Notes under the pieces: generated by a model
The model's database searches: none
Told to the model about the DNA's origin: nothing
What the model saw: only the letters and a program-made list of their open reading frames with translations
In this document: positions 51,939 to 61,625 of the stretch, one piece after another
Numbering within the stretch: position 1 is the stretch's first letter
Layout of the letters: each line of letters begins with the position of its first letter
Made by a program: the position numbers and the translations under genes
Origin: Chryseobacterium taeanense
GTDB lineage: Bacteria > Bacteroidota > Bacteroidia > Flavobacteriales > Weeksellaceae
Length of the DNA: 64,000 bases
NCBI RefSeq assembly: GCF_900099685.1
Contig: NZ_FNDW01000011.1
Span: 96,293-160,292, forward strand
Direction: 5' to 3'

Positions 51939-51969
51939 TTGCGACCAAATTGAAGTTTGCTTAGATTTG
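51939..51969 (+). promoter_or_regulatory. promoter before the RND efflux region
   Basis: TTG (51939-51941), 20 bases, TAGATTTG (51962-51969). The ATG at 51978 lies 8 bases further, so the leader is very short. Confidence 0.8.
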
Positions 51970-51977
51970 TACCCGCA

Positions 51978-52436
51978 ATGAAAGGAAGATTTTATCAATA
52001 TGTATATAGCTTGCTGTTTGCCCTGCTGACTGTTTTGGGTTGGTATTACGGGCAGGTTCAGCAATATATTTCAGGAGATGAAAATTCTGGCATTACATTC
52101 GTTTCAGATAACGGTATTTCACAAAATAAAAAATCGGATACTTCTTTTCTCCTGACGGGAAATCACAATACAGCTGATCTTTACAATATCAGCCATCCGC
52201 ATTACAGCAAATTAAAGGCAAATCTTACTGAAAATGACAATGAGAATGATGAGAATGTAGATTCATCAGAATCATTAGAGATGTTCTTTCTTTTAAGAGA
52301 AGGCTTCTGGAATCTAATCTCAGATTTCGTTACAACATTTCACAACAGAAAAACAGCCGTAACCCTTGCTCATTCCGGGCTTCTAAAAACAATGTATGAT
52401 GATCTGTACATCCAGTACAGAGTCATCAGACTGTGA
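51978..52436 (+). CDS. small single-helix protein upstream of the RND operon, unknown
   Basis: This 152-aa protein has an N-terminal membrane helix (YVYSLLFALLTVLGWYYG), a polar, Asn/Asp-rich middle (LTENDNENDENVDSSES) and a helical C-terminus (LREGFWNLISDFVTTF). The ATG at 51978 is used because a TTG at 51957 lies upstream of the -7 box. It is the first gene after the promoter and lies 92 bases before the efflux adaptor gene in the same direction, so it may be part of the pump transcript. No known motif. Confidence 0.65.
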   Translation: MKGRFYQYVYSLLFALLTVLGWYYGQVQQYISGDENSGITFVSDNGISQNKKSDTSFLLTGNHNTADLYNISHPHYSKLKANLTENDNENDENVDSSESLEMFFLLREGFWNLISDFVTTFHNRKTAVTLAHSGLLKTMYDDLYIQYRVIRL

Positions 52437-52528
52437 TTCCATAATACTTTTACACAAAATCGTTGGCTTTCATCCTGAAGGCCTGCACTTCTATTTTTCA
52501 AATCTAAATTATTATAAATACTATTATC

Positions 52529-53611
52529 ATGGTCAAGAAAAGTCTCATGTATGTAAACCTGTGCCTTATTCTTTGGTGCGTAAGCTGTCAGTCTGAAAAG
52601 AAAGAAAAAACCGAAGCAGCCACATTTAACGTTACAAGCCCTCTTGTAAAAGATACGTTGATTGACAAAGAATATGTAGCGCAGATCCGTTCTATCAATC
52701 ACATCGAACTCCGTGCGCAGGAAAAGGGGTACATTCAGTCGATTTATGTAGATGAAGGGCAATTTGTTCACAAAGGTCAGCTATTATTTAAAATCATGCC
52801 TAACCTCTATGAATCTGATGTAAACCGAGCCAAGGCAGAAGCAAAATATGCCGAAATAGAATATCAAAATACAAAAAACCTTTCCGATAAGGATATTGTT
52901 GCTCCGCAGGAAATGGCTATGGCTAAAGCAAGATATGAAAAAGCCAAAGCCGAGCTGTCTTCTACCAATACACATCTTCAGTTTACTGAGATCCGTGCAC
53001 CTTTTTCAGGTATCGTGGGAAAATTGCATGTACGTAAAGGAAGTTTGGTGGATGATGGAGAATTAATCACGGAACTTTCCGACAACAGCAAAATGTGGGT
53101 TTATTTCAATGTTCCGGAAGCAGAATATCTTAATCAGATGAGCGATCATAAAAATGATCCACTTCATGTTCGCTTAAAAATGGCCAATGGTAAAGAATTC
53201 AGCCAGGACGGAATCGTAGAAACTATAGAATCTGATTTTAACAATGAAACAGGAAATATCGCTTACAGGGCTACTTTTCCAAATCCTCAGGGACTTTTAA
53301 GATATGGTGAAACCGGAAACATCCTCATTACCTCTCCGTATCCCGATGCAGTAATGATTCCTCAGAAAGCAACCTTTGAAGAGCTTGAAAAAAAATATGT
53401 CTATGTGATTACCAAAGATAATAAGGTAAAAGCAAGAGAAATTAAAATTGCTGCCGAATTACCTCATATCTATGTAGTTGCTTCGGGTCTGAGAAAAGAT
53501 GAAAGAATCCTTCTGGACGGTCTTAGACTGGTACAGGAAAACCAGAAGATCACATCAAAATATCAGAAACCTGAAAAAGTAATGTCTAATCTGGATCTGT
53601 ATGCAGAATAA
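52529..53611 (+). CDS. RND efflux periplasmic adaptor, lipoprotein
   Basis: This 360-aa membrane-fusion protein of an AcrA/MexA type pump starts with a lipoprotein signal (LCLILWCVSC). It has the split lipoyl (barrel) domain (RAQEKGYIQSIYVDEGQFVHKGQLLFKI and, after the hairpin, IRAPFSGIVGKLHVRKGSLVDDG), a helical hairpin between (ESDVNRAKAEAKYAE) and the beta-barrel and membrane-proximal part. It links the inner-membrane pump to the outer-membrane channel. The pump gene follows after 15 bases. Confidence 0.93.
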   Translation: MVKKSLMYVNLCLILWCVSCQSEKKEKTEAATFNVTSPLVKDTLIDKEYVAQIRSINHIELRAQEKGYIQSIYVDEGQFVHKGQLLFKIMPNLYESDVNRAKAEAKYAEIEYQNTKNLSDKDIVAPQEMAMAKARYEKAKAELSSTNTHLQFTEIRAPFSGIVGKLHVRKGSLVDDGELITELSDNSKMWVYFNVPEAEYLNQMSDHKNDPLHVRLKMANGKEFSQDGIVETIESDFNNETGNIAYRATFPNPQGLLRYGETGNILITSPYPDAVMIPQKATFEELEKKYVYVITKDNKVKAREIKIAAELPHIYVVASGLRKDERILLDGLRLVQENQKITSKYQKPEKVMSNLDLYAE

Positions 53612-53626
53612 CCCAAAAGCAGAAAT

Positions 53627-56600
53627 ATGTTTAAGAAAGTAATACACAGACCGGTTTTTGCCATTGTCATATCGGTGGTTATTTTATTTATCGGAGGGTT
53701 GGCTATCAAGCAGCTGCCCACTGAACAGTTTCCGAAAATTGCTCCGACTACGGTGGCTGTTTCCATCGCCTATCCCGGAGCAAGTGCAGATGTATTGGTG
53801 AAATCTTCTCTTATTACCATTGAGAATGCCATCAATGGTGTTCAGGGAATGCGGTATATCACGACTGACGCTACCAGTGCCGGGGAAGCAACTGTGAATG
53901 TAGTTTTTGATCCCGGAACCGATCCCAATGCCGCAGTAGTGTTGGTGAAAACCCGTGTGGATCAAGTAATGCCGCTTCTTCCTGAATTGGTACAAAAAGA
54001 AGGAGTAGTGGTAAATCCGATTCAGCCAAGTATGCTGATGTACGTCAATCTTTACAGTACGAGTAAAGATATGGACGAAAAATTTCTATACAATTACGCC
54101 ACTGTCAATATTATCCCGGAAATCAATCGTATTCATGGGATTGCAAAGTCTCAGATTTTAGGAAGTAGGAAATATGCCATGAGAATCTGGCTCAATCCTG
54201 ACAGGATGCGTGCTTATGATATTTCCGTGGATGAAGTGATGAAAGCCATTGGTGAGCAGAGTATCATCGGCCGTCCCGGGAGAATCGGACAAAGCTCGGG
54301 TATCGCAGCACAGTCTCTGGAATATGTATTAACCTACAAAGGTCAGTATAACAAGCCGGAAGAATATGAAAATATCATTGTTCGTTCCAATTCAGATGGG
54401 GAAAATATTAAGCTTAAAGATATTGCTAAAGTAGAATTAGGAAGTGAATTCTTCGATATTTATTCTAATTTGGATGGGCATCCTTCGGCTTCCATCGTAT
54501 TAAAACAGAATTACGGAAGTAATGCCAACGACGTGATTAAAGACGTAAAGGCAAAGCTAGAAGAAATGAAAGCAAACTTTCCACCCGGCGTTGATTATAA
54601 AATCAGTTATGATGTTTCACAATTCTTGGATGCCTCGGTAGAGCAGGTAATGCACACCCTAAGAGATGCCTTTATTCTTGTAGCTATTGTGGTATTCATT
54701 TTCCTTGGTGACTGGCGTTCTACTTTAATTCCGATTATTGCCGTACCGGTTTCATTAATAGGAACCTTCTTCGTAATCCAGTTATTTGGTCTTTCTATTA
54801 ATTTGGTAACGCTTTTTGCCTTGGTATTGGCGATTGGTATCGTGGTAGATAATGCCATTGTAGTGATCGAAGCGGTACACGCGAAGATGGAAGAAAGCGA
54901 TATTTCACCATATAAAGCTGTAAAAGAAGTAATGGGCGAAATTGCCGGAGCTATTATTGCTATTACTGCGGTAATGGTAGCGGTATTCATACCTATTTCG
55001 TTTATGACAGGACCTGTGGGAACATTTTATCGTCAGTTCTCCATTACCATGGCAAGTTCTATCGTAATTTCTGCGGTTGTGGCCCTTACATTGACACCGG
55101 TATTGGCAGCGATGTTATTGAAAAACAATCACGGGAAGCCGAAAAAATCAAACCTGTTTACCAAATCTCTGGATTCTTTTAACAAAGGATTTGATAAAAT
55201 TACTGGTAAATACGCCTCATTCCTGAGAAAGATTGTAAGCCGAAAAGTGGTGACCTGGGGAATCCTTATTGCTTTTTGTGCAGGAATTTTTGTTATTAAT
55301 AAAACACTTCCGGGAGGATTTATTCCTAACGAAGACCAGGGTACTATTTATGCTATCGTTCAGACTCCTCCGGGATCTACGCTCGAGCAGACGAATAAAG
55401 TTTCAAGAGCTTTGCAAAAAATATGTCAGGGCGTAGATGGTGTAGAATCTGTTTCATCACTGGCGGGTTATGAAATTATGACGGAAGGTCGTGGTTCTAA
55501 TGCAGGAACGTGCCTCATCAACCTGAAAAGCTGGAGTAACCGTAAGCATAATGTAAAAGAAATCATGGAAGAGTTGGAAGAAAAGTCCAAAAATCTTGGT
55601 GCCACCATTGAATTTTTTGAACCGCCTGCTGTTCCCGGATTCGGATCTTCCGGAGGATTTTCCGTACGATTGCTGGATATGAACAGAACCACAAATTATC
55701 AGGATTTTGATAAGGTAAACAAAGCTTTTATCGCTCAGCTTAAAAAACGTAAGGAACTTACGGGCGTTTTCACCTTCTTTGCTGCCAACTATCCTCAATA
55801 CGAGCTTGTTTTTGATAATAATGCTGCGATGCAGAAAGGAGTTTCCATAGGTAAAGCTATGGATAATCTCAACATTCTGATCGGAAGTACTTATGAGCAG
55901 GGGTTCATCCGATTCGGACAGTTCTTTAAAGTCTATGTACAATCGTCACCGGAGTTCAGAAGGCTTCCTTCGGATATTATGAAACTTTATGTGAAAAACG
56001 ATCATGATGAGATGGTTCCGTATTCCGCATTTATGACGCTAAAAAAGACACAGGGACCAAATGAGATTACACGGTACAATATGTACAATTCAGCGGCAAT
56101 CCGTGGACTGCCGGCTTCCGGATATACTACAGCAGATGCTATTCAGGCTATTAAAGAAACCGCTGCGATGAGCCTGCCACACGGCTATAAAGTTGCATGG
56201 GAAGGTTTATCTTATGATGAAGCACAGCGTGGTAACGAAGCTATTTATGTATTTCTTGTGGTATTGGTTTTCGTGTATCTGGTGCTTGCTGCTCAGTATG
56301 AAAGTTTTATCATCCCTTTTGCCGTATTGCTCTCTCTTCCTGTAGGGGTATTCGGATCTTTCTTATTGCTAAAAGCAATGGGATTAGAGAATGATATCTA
56401 CGCACAGGTAGGACTCATTATGATTATCGGATTACTGGGTAAAAATGCTGTACTTATTGTAGAGTTTGCCGTTAAAAGGCGACAGTCGGGAGATTCTATC
56501 CTGGAAGCAGCTATTGAAGGTTCAAAAGCGCGTTTCAGACCGATTCTTATGACTTCATTTGCCTTTATTGCAGGACTTATTCCTTTGGTTTTTGCAAGCG

Positions 56601-56788
56601 GTGCAGGGGCAATCGGAAATCATACCATCGGTGCTTCCGCACTGGGAGGAATGCTGGTCGGAACCCTTTTCGGGGTGATTGTTATCCCTGGACTCTATTA
56701 TATTTTTGCCAAATTATCAGACGGCAGAAAAATGATTAAAGATGAAGACGAATCACCATTAAGCGAAGACATGATCCATTATGAATAA
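53627..56788 (+). CDS. RND efflux pump inner-membrane transporter (HAE-1/AcrB type)
   Basis: This 1053-aa proton-driven multidrug exporter has twelve membrane helices and two large periplasmic loops. The proton relay is in helix 4 (GIVVDNAIVVIEAVHAKM, the Asp in LAIGIVVDNA). Further hallmarks are QLPTEQFPKIAPTTVAVS near the N-terminus, GGFIPNEDQGTIYAIVQ after the midpoint and GLLGKNAVLIVEFA in the second half. It fits the hydrophobic/amphiphilic export class rather than the metal (CzcA) class. Its stop overlaps the start of the outer-membrane gene by eight bases. Confidence 0.95.
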   Translation: MFKKVIHRPVFAIVISVVILFIGGLAIKQLPTEQFPKIAPTTVAVSIAYPGASADVLVKSSLITIENAINGVQGMRYITTDATSAGEATVNVVFDPGTDPNAAVVLVKTRVDQVMPLLPELVQKEGVVVNPIQPSMLMYVNLYSTSKDMDEKFLYNYATVNIIPEINRIHGIAKSQILGSRKYAMRIWLNPDRMRAYDISVDEVMKAIGEQSIIGRPGRIGQSSGIAAQSLEYVLTYKGQYNKPEEYENIIVRSNSDGENIKLKDIAKVELGSEFFDIYSNLDGHPSASIVLKQNYGSNANDVIKDVKAKLEEMKANFPPGVDYKISYDVSQFLDASVEQVMHTLRDAFILVAIVVFIFLGDWRSTLIPIIAVPVSLIGTFFVIQLFGLSINLVTLFALVLAIGIVVDNAIVVIEAVHAKMEESDISPYKAVKEVMGEIAGAIIAITAVMVAVFIPISFMTGPVGTFYRQFSITMASSIVISAVVALTLTPVLAAMLLKNNHGKPKKSNLFTKSLDSFNKGFDKITGKYASFLRKIVSRKVVTWGILIAFCAGIFVINKTLPGGFIPNEDQGTIYAIVQTPPGSTLEQTNKVSRALQKICQGVDGVESVSSLAGYEIMTEGRGSNAGTCLINLKSWSNRKHNVKEIMEELEEKSKNLGATIEFFEPPAVPGFGSSGGFSVRLLDMNRTTNYQDFDKVNKAFIAQLKKRKELTGVFTFFAANYPQYELVFDNNAAMQKGVSIGKAMDNLNILIGSTYEQGFIRFGQFFKVYVQSSPEFRRLPSDIMKLYVKNDHDEMVPYSAFMTLKKTQGPNEITRYNMYNSAAIRGLPASGYTTADAIQAIKETAAMSLPHGYKVAWEGLSYDEAQRGNEAIYVFLVVLVFVYLVLAAQYESFIIPFAVLLSLPVGVFGSFLLLKAMGLENDIYAQVGLIMIIGLLGKNAVLIVEFAVKRRQSGDSILEAAIEGSKARFRPILMTSFAFIAGLIPLVFASGAGAIGNHTIGASALGGMLVGTLFGVIVIPGLYYIFAKLSDGRKMIKDEDESPLSEDMIHYE

Positions 56789-58256
56789 AAACAGAAATAA
56801 AATATATCAATATGCAGGTTTGTCGTTGCTATTATTAAGCCTTGCAGCCTGTAAGCCGGTAGAAATAGAACAACGTGCGGAAAACAGAACTGTACCGGAA
56901 AAATATGCTTCCGCAGAAAATGCTTCCGCCAATTCAGCCAAATTGAAATGGAATGAATATTTCAGCGACCCCAACCTTCAGTCACTCATAAATGAAGCAC
57001 TGAAAAATAATCAGGAACTGAATATCATGCTTCAGGAGATTGAAATTTCAAAGAATGAAATCAGAGGCAGAAAAGGGGAATATCTTCCTTCTGTGGGCTT
57101 GAAATCCGGTGCAGGTGTAGATAAAGTAAGCCGTTACACGAATATAGGGGCGATGGAAGCCAACACGGAAATCGAACCGGGAAAGGAAATGCCCGATCCG
57201 TTGTTTGATTTTGGTGTTGGTGTTCAGGCCAAATGGGAAACCGATATCTGGGGAAAACTTCACAATGCAACAAGAGCTCAGGTACAGAGATATCTGGCAA
57301 GCATTGAAGGCAGAAATTTTATGGTGACCAACCTGATTGCAGAAATCGCCGATTCTTATTACGAGCTGCTTGCGATGGATAATGAGTTGGTTATTTTAAA
57401 TCAGAATATTAAAATCCAGAACGACGCGCTGAGTATTATTAAAGAATTGAAAAAAAATGCCCGGTCTAATGAGCTTGCTGTGAAAAGGTTTGAAGCTCAG
57501 GTACTGAAAACCCAGGGGATGCAATATGATATTCAGCAGAAAATCGTGGAGACTGAAAACAGGATCAATTACCTGGTAGGGAGATTTCCTCAGCCGGTAG
57601 AAAGAAGTCATGATAATTTTGATGAGGTTGTTCCGCAAAAAGTCTATGCCGGGATACCATCCGAACTTCTGGAAAACCGTCCGGACATCAAGCAGGCGGA
57701 ATATGAGCTGGCTGCTTCAAAACTTGATATCAAATCTGCGAAAGCAAGATTTTATCCTTCACTGGATATCGGCGCAGGTTTTGGCTTGCAGGCTTTTAAT
57801 CCGACTTATCTTGTTAAGCCTGAATCATTCCTGTTTTCGCTGGCTGGTGAACTTACCGCGCCACTTATTAACCGAAGTGCTATTAAAGCAGCTTATTACA
57901 ATGCCAATGCAAAACAGATACAGGCAGTCTATCATTATGAACAGACGGTTTTGGGTGCTTATATTGAAGTTGCCAATCAGTTATCTAAGATCAAAAATCT
58001 GAACAGTAGTTATAACATCAAAGCGAAAGAGGTGGATGCTTTAACGAAATCCATCGATATTTCCAATGATCTTTTCAAATATGCAAGAGCCGATTATATG
58101 GAAGTGTTGCTCACCCAACGTGATGCTCTGGAATCTAAATTTGAGCTTGTTGAAAAAAGAGTCAACCAACTGAAAGCCAGTGTTGCTATTTACAGAGCAC
58201 TTGGTGGAGGATGGGATCAGAATCCGCTGACTCCTCCGGGTATTATCAAAAAGTAA
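56781..58256 (+). CDS. outer-membrane efflux channel (TolC/NodT family), lipoprotein
   Basis: This 491-aa protein starts with a lipoprotein signal (YAGLSLLLLSLAACKPV) and has two outer-membrane efflux repeats. Signs are LINEALKNNQELNIMLQEIEISKNEIRGRKGEYLPSVG, then ENRPDIKQAEYELAASKLDIKSAKARFYPSLDIG. It forms the exit duct of the tripartite pump. It overlaps the pump gene by eight bases, so the three genes are translated together. A terminator follows. Confidence 0.93.
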   Translation: MNKNRNKIYQYAGLSLLLLSLAACKPVEIEQRAENRTVPEKYASAENASANSAKLKWNEYFSDPNLQSLINEALKNNQELNIMLQEIEISKNEIRGRKGEYLPSVGLKSGAGVDKVSRYTNIGAMEANTEIEPGKEMPDPLFDFGVGVQAKWETDIWGKLHNATRAQVQRYLASIEGRNFMVTNLIAEIADSYYELLAMDNELVILNQNIKIQNDALSIIKELKKNARSNELAVKRFEAQVLKTQGMQYDIQQKIVETENRINYLVGRFPQPVERSHDNFDEVVPQKVYAGIPSELLENRPDIKQAEYELAASKLDIKSAKARFYPSLDIGAGFGLQAFNPTYLVKPESFLFSLAGELTAPLINRSAIKAAYYNANAKQIQAVYHYEQTVLGAYIEVANQLSKIKNLNSSYNIKAKEVDALTKSIDISNDLFKYARADYMEVLLTQRDALESKFELVEKRVNQLKASVAIYRALGGGWDQNPLTPPGIIKK

Positions 58257-58282
58257 ATGCCTTACTAAATTTTTTATAACGA

Positions 58283-58304
58283 GGGCTTACCGAAAGGTAA
58301 GCTC
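58283..58304 (+). terminator. terminator after the RND operon
   Basis: GGGCTTACC, GAAA tetraloop, GGTAAGCTC (one wobble), then a T-run. Confidence 0.9.
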
Positions 58305-58408
58305 TTTTTATTTTATATGTTCATTAATGTTTAAACACTTATTGATTTCAATATGGAAGAACATTCATTTAAGCTCAGCTGATATCAAAAAAAATTCTAT
58401 TAGAGATT

Positions 58409-59815
58409 TTATATAGTATCAATCCAATTATAAATATCAATTGACTGAGGGATTTCAAGTTTTTTTCTGAGTCTGTATTTTTTATTTTGTACGGTACGAG
58501 TCTCAATAAAAGTATATTTTGCAATTTCTTTAGTCGTCAGTTTTAGCTTCAGGAGAGCACAGAATTCTATTTCAGATTGCTGAAGATCGGGGTTAAGCTT
58601 CAATAGTTTATCAGAAAAATCGGGAAATGCATTTTCAAAGGCAAACATGAAGGCGGGATCGTTATTTTGTACAAGCGTTATAAGATTGTTAAATAAATCA
58701 TGTAGATTCTGGTTATTTTCAATACTTTTTTTCTTTTTTAATTTTAAATAAAAGAATACAGATCCTGCCAGAACGATAACAATGGAAAGTCCCCAGATAA
58801 AAAAACTGAGGGTAAACTTTTTGTTCTGTTCCTGCTCATCTTTACTGATGACTTCCTGCAGAGAATTGTATTTACTCTGAAGCATCTGAAGATCATTCTG
58901 TTTTATTTTATTCTCATAATAGTCGGCACTATCTTTTCTTCCTGTTTCGCGATAAATCTCCTGAAGAGACTTATACGTATCGTTTATATTGAGCTCTATT
59001 CCGGTTCGCTGAGCGACTTTAAGTGCTTTGTGAAAATTTCGTACTGATTCTTCATAGTTCTTTTTTTTCATGTAATAATTTCCGAACACTGTAAAATTGG
59101 TAATCATTGATTTGTCGTCGGAGATTGCAGAAGGCTTTATTTCAACAGATTTTTTAGCAAAGTAAAAAGCAGAATCAAGATCGTATTCAGAATAGATACT
59201 TGAAATATTGGAATAATTAACATATTGAAATTTCGCAAACTCATTTTTATCCTGAATTTCATTTCCGGATTTTATTTCTTCCAGAATCTTTTTTGCTGCA
59301 TTTCTGGGTTCATTCTTATCCAGATAAACATTCGCGAAACTGCTCAGCACATTAGCTTTTGCATAAAAGATCTTTTTACTTTTCAACTGACTTTTTTGTA
59401 GTATTGAATAGGCATTGTTAAGATGAACAATTGCTTTGTTGTAGAACTTATTTACAGAATAGGTCTCGGCAATATAGACATTGGCCATCGCCTCATAATA
59501 CACATTTTCATAGCGTTCTGAAGCTTTCTGTAACTGTTCAGAAGAAATGATAAGGCTGTCAACGAGGTTTTTGTTATAAAAATAGAGGCTTTTTCGTTCC
59601 AGTAATTGCATTTCTGCCAACGAATCCTTTAGTAATTTTGAGGTCTTTATTAGCTGATTCAGCTCAAGATAGGCTCTGTTAATATCTGTACGGAATAGAC
59701 TTGAGTTTGATTTTAATTTAGTTTTAAATTGTTCACGTTCTTTCTGAGACTGAGAATAGCTCATTGAATAGAAACAAAATAGAAACAAAAAAACCAGCCG
59801 TACATTTCTCATCAT
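58409..59815 (-). CDS. membrane-bound TPR-HTH transcriptional regulator
   Basis: This 468-aa protein has a signal peptide (VFLFLFCFYSMSYSQ), a TPR-rich extracytoplasmic part (for example YAKANVLSSFANVYLDKNEPRNAAKKIL and MITNFTVFGNYYMKKKNYEESVRNFHKAL), one membrane helix near residues 330-352, and a cytosolic LuxR/GerE-like helix-turn-helix at the end (LTTKEIAKYTFIETRTVQNKKYRLRKKL). It may pass a periplasmic signal to DNA in one polypeptide, as similar Bacteroidota regulators do. It converges on the RND operon; control of that pump is only a guess from proximity. Confidence 0.85.
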   Translation of the reverse strand: MMRNVRLVFLFLFCFYSMSYSQSQKEREQFKTKLKSNSSLFRTDINRAYLELNQLIKTSKLLKDSLAEMQLLERKSLYFYNKNLVDSLIISSEQLQKASERYENVYYEAMANVYIAETYSVNKFYNKAIVHLNNAYSILQKSQLKSKKIFYAKANVLSSFANVYLDKNEPRNAAKKILEEIKSGNEIQDKNEFAKFQYVNYSNISSIYSEYDLDSAFYFAKKSVEIKPSAISDDKSMITNFTVFGNYYMKKKNYEESVRNFHKALKVAQRTGIELNINDTYKSLQEIYRETGRKDSADYYENKIKQNDLQMLQSKYNSLQEVISKDEQEQNKKFTLSFFIWGLSIVIVLAGSVFFYLKLKKKKSIENNQNLHDLFNNLITLVQNNDPAFMFAFENAFPDFSDKLLKLNPDLQQSEIEFCALLKLKLTTKEIAKYTFIETRTVQNKKYRLRKKLEIPQSIDIYNWIDTI

Positions 59816-59981
59816 TACTTCAGATACAATTATGAATTTTATGTAAATTTAAGAATTATATTGATATTCTATTTGAAATTTATAACTGAAGATACACAGG
59901 TAGAAAAAAAATACATTAATATTCATCAATACTGGAATGCTAAAAACTTTATGACCTGAAATTACATTAAAATATAAATAA

Positions 59982-59989
59982 TATATTTG
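59982..59989 (+). promoter_or_regulatory. -7 box before the HAD phosphatase gene
   Basis: TATATTTG ends 2 bases before an in-frame ATG at 59991, which is therefore upstream of or at the transcript start. The ATG at 60021 is the more likely start. Confidence 0.6.
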
Positions 59990-60020
59990 TATGGAATTTA
60001 AAGACACTGAAAAATATTGT

Positions 60021-60821
60021 ATGGATAATATCAGGATGATTGTAACGGATATGGACGGAACTTTTCTGAACTCAGAGCACCAGGTAAGTCCTGATTTTCC
60101 GGAAGTTTATGCAGAGCTAAAAAAGAGAAATATTTTATTTGTCCCGGCAAGCGGAAGACAGATGCTCGGAATTACCAAATATTTTGGAGATATCGAAAAT
60201 GAAATGGCTTTTATTGCTGAAAACGGAGGATATGTGATCTATAAAAATCAGGAACTTTTTGCCGATAAGATGGAGCAGCAGCATATTGCTGAAATAATCA
60301 GATCTATTCGTGCTATTTCCGGGGCAACCGCTGTTTTGTCTGGAAAGAAAAAAGCCTATGTAGAAACAGATAATCAAGATTTTATTTCTTATATATCTCA
60401 GTTTTATACTGATAATGAGATTGTGGAAGATTTAACGGTGAGGAATGATGACAGTATCTTTAAAATTGCAGTTTATCATCCCGAAGGTTCTGAATTAAAC
60501 GTTTATCCTTTATTAAAAGAATTTGAAAAATATAATCTTGAAGTGGTAGTCTCCGGAAAATATTGGCTCGATATCATGAATAAGAATATCAATAAAGGAA
60601 ACGCGCTGGAAAAGCTTCAGACTGCACTTGATATTACACCACAGCAGACAATGGCTTTCGGAGATTATATGAATGATATAGAAATGCTGAAAAATTCCAA
60701 ATATTCATATGCAATGAAAAATGCGCACCCTTCGGTAAAGCAGGCTGCCAGTTTTGAAGCTTGTTCCAATGATAATTTTGGAGTCTTAAAAATTATAAAA
60801 GATTATCTGAATACAAACTAA
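60021..60821 (+). CDS. Cof-type HAD phosphatase
   Basis: This protein of 266 aa from the ATG at 60021 (MDNIRMIVTDMDG) is chosen because the earlier ATG at 59991 almost touches the -7 box. It has the HAD nucleophile motif VTDMDGTFLNS, VPASGRQ, the cap region and the last motif FGDYMNDIEML with GNALEKL before it. It belongs to the Cof/YbiV group, which dephosphorylates sugar phosphates or FMN-type compounds in the cytosol. The substrate is unknown. Confidence 0.9.
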   Translation: MDNIRMIVTDMDGTFLNSEHQVSPDFPEVYAELKKRNILFVPASGRQMLGITKYFGDIENEMAFIAENGGYVIYKNQELFADKMEQQHIAEIIRSIRAISGATAVLSGKKKAYVETDNQDFISYISQFYTDNEIVEDLTVRNDDSIFKIAVYHPEGSELNVYPLLKEFEKYNLEVVVSGKYWLDIMNKNINKGNALEKLQTALDITPQQTMAFGDYMNDIEMLKNSKYSYAMKNAHPSVKQAASFEACSNDNFGVLKIIKDYLNTN

Positions 60822-60822
60822 A

Positions 60823-60858
60823 AAAAGATGCTGTTTCAATGAAGAAACAACATCTTTT
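60823..60858. terminator. bidirectional terminator between converging genes
   Basis: AAAAGATGCTGTTTC and GAAACAACATCTTTT pair at 14 of 15 positions around a 6-base loop, with T/A-runs on both sides. Confidence 0.92.
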
Positions 60859-60879
60859 CTGATTGGAAATATATTATAA

Positions 60880-61299
60880 TTAAGATTCGGTGCCTACTAA
60901 TCCATAGCTTGTGGATGCCGGCTCTTTTCCGAAAAGACAAGAGAAAATGTTCTGAAATTCATGGATGTATTTACATCTTATTGAATTACCATAAATTTTC
61001 AATCCGTCTACAATTTTTCGGGAGCTAAGGTCAATATCATATTTTATGAATGTTTCCGGTCTTTCATATCTGATTCTTTGATCAGAAATATATGTTCTTA
61101 GAAAGCCGAATTTTTCCAGCCATTCTTCAGTAATCTGTATCGGCTTTATAGAGTCTGCCGGAACTGAAAAACTGTGAATGTCATTTTCAATTTTCACAAA
61201 ATAATCTTTTTCATTATTATCCTGAAATATTTCAGTAATATTATAAATCTGATTTTTGTATTCTACTAGATTTTTGATTTTTAGATCTGCAACGTTCAT
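60880..61299 (-). CDS. conserved-looking small protein, unknown
   Basis: I do not recognise this 139-aa cytosolic protein. The N-terminus (MNVADLKIKNLVEYKNQIYNITEIFQDNN) resembles short SH3-like or YegP-like openings of Bacteroidota proteins of unknown role. The middle has IKPIQITEEWLEKFGF, a phrase seen in small proteins with a recurring KPIxLTEEWLxKFGF element, and the C-terminus has IKYIHEFQN-like KYIHEFQNIFSCLFG. It is possibly phage- or stress-related. It ends at a bidirectional terminator. Confidence 0.68.
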   Translation of the reverse strand: MNVADLKIKNLVEYKNQIYNITEIFQDNNEKDYFVKIENDIHSFSVPADSIKPIQITEEWLEKFGFLRTYISDQRIRYERPETFIKYDIDLSSRKIVDGLKIYGNSIRCKYIHEFQNIFSCLFGKEPASTSYGLVGTES

Positions 61300-61625
61300 G
61301 ATATTTTGTGGTGTTTGAGTTATTATTCTAAATTGGGTGAATATTTTATATATTAATATTTACAAATACTATGCCTTATGTTTTGAATAATATTTTAAAT
61401 AGATGTTAATTTTAATCTGCTAAATTCATAAAAAACTATTTATCTATTTGATTAACAATTGTTTGTTGTTTAAAAGTATGTGCAAGAATGTTCAAAATAT
61501 GGTATCCATGTGGTACTTTGTTTTTTTAAATTTATCTATCTAGATTTACATATCCTAAAACATTGATTTATAGATGTAAATTTTTCAAAAAATAACTAAA
61601 TTTATTCCTTAAAAATCATTTTTCA
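61300..61625. other. divergent 326-base gene-free region
   Basis: AT-rich, with no gene. It contains TGGTATCCATGTGGTACTTT at about 61500-61519, close to the motif at 27502-27520, and two short palindromes. The antiporter promoter must lie here, but no TAnnTTTG with a good TTG partner is evident. Confidence 0.5.

Noticed and set aside
55457..55942. 161-codon minus-strand frame
   Set aside because: It is antisense to the RND pump gene and shows no independent signals.
59991..60020. upstream ATG for the HAD phosphatase
   Set aside because: It lies 2 bases after the -7 box and so at or before the transcription start; ATG 60021 fits the family start.
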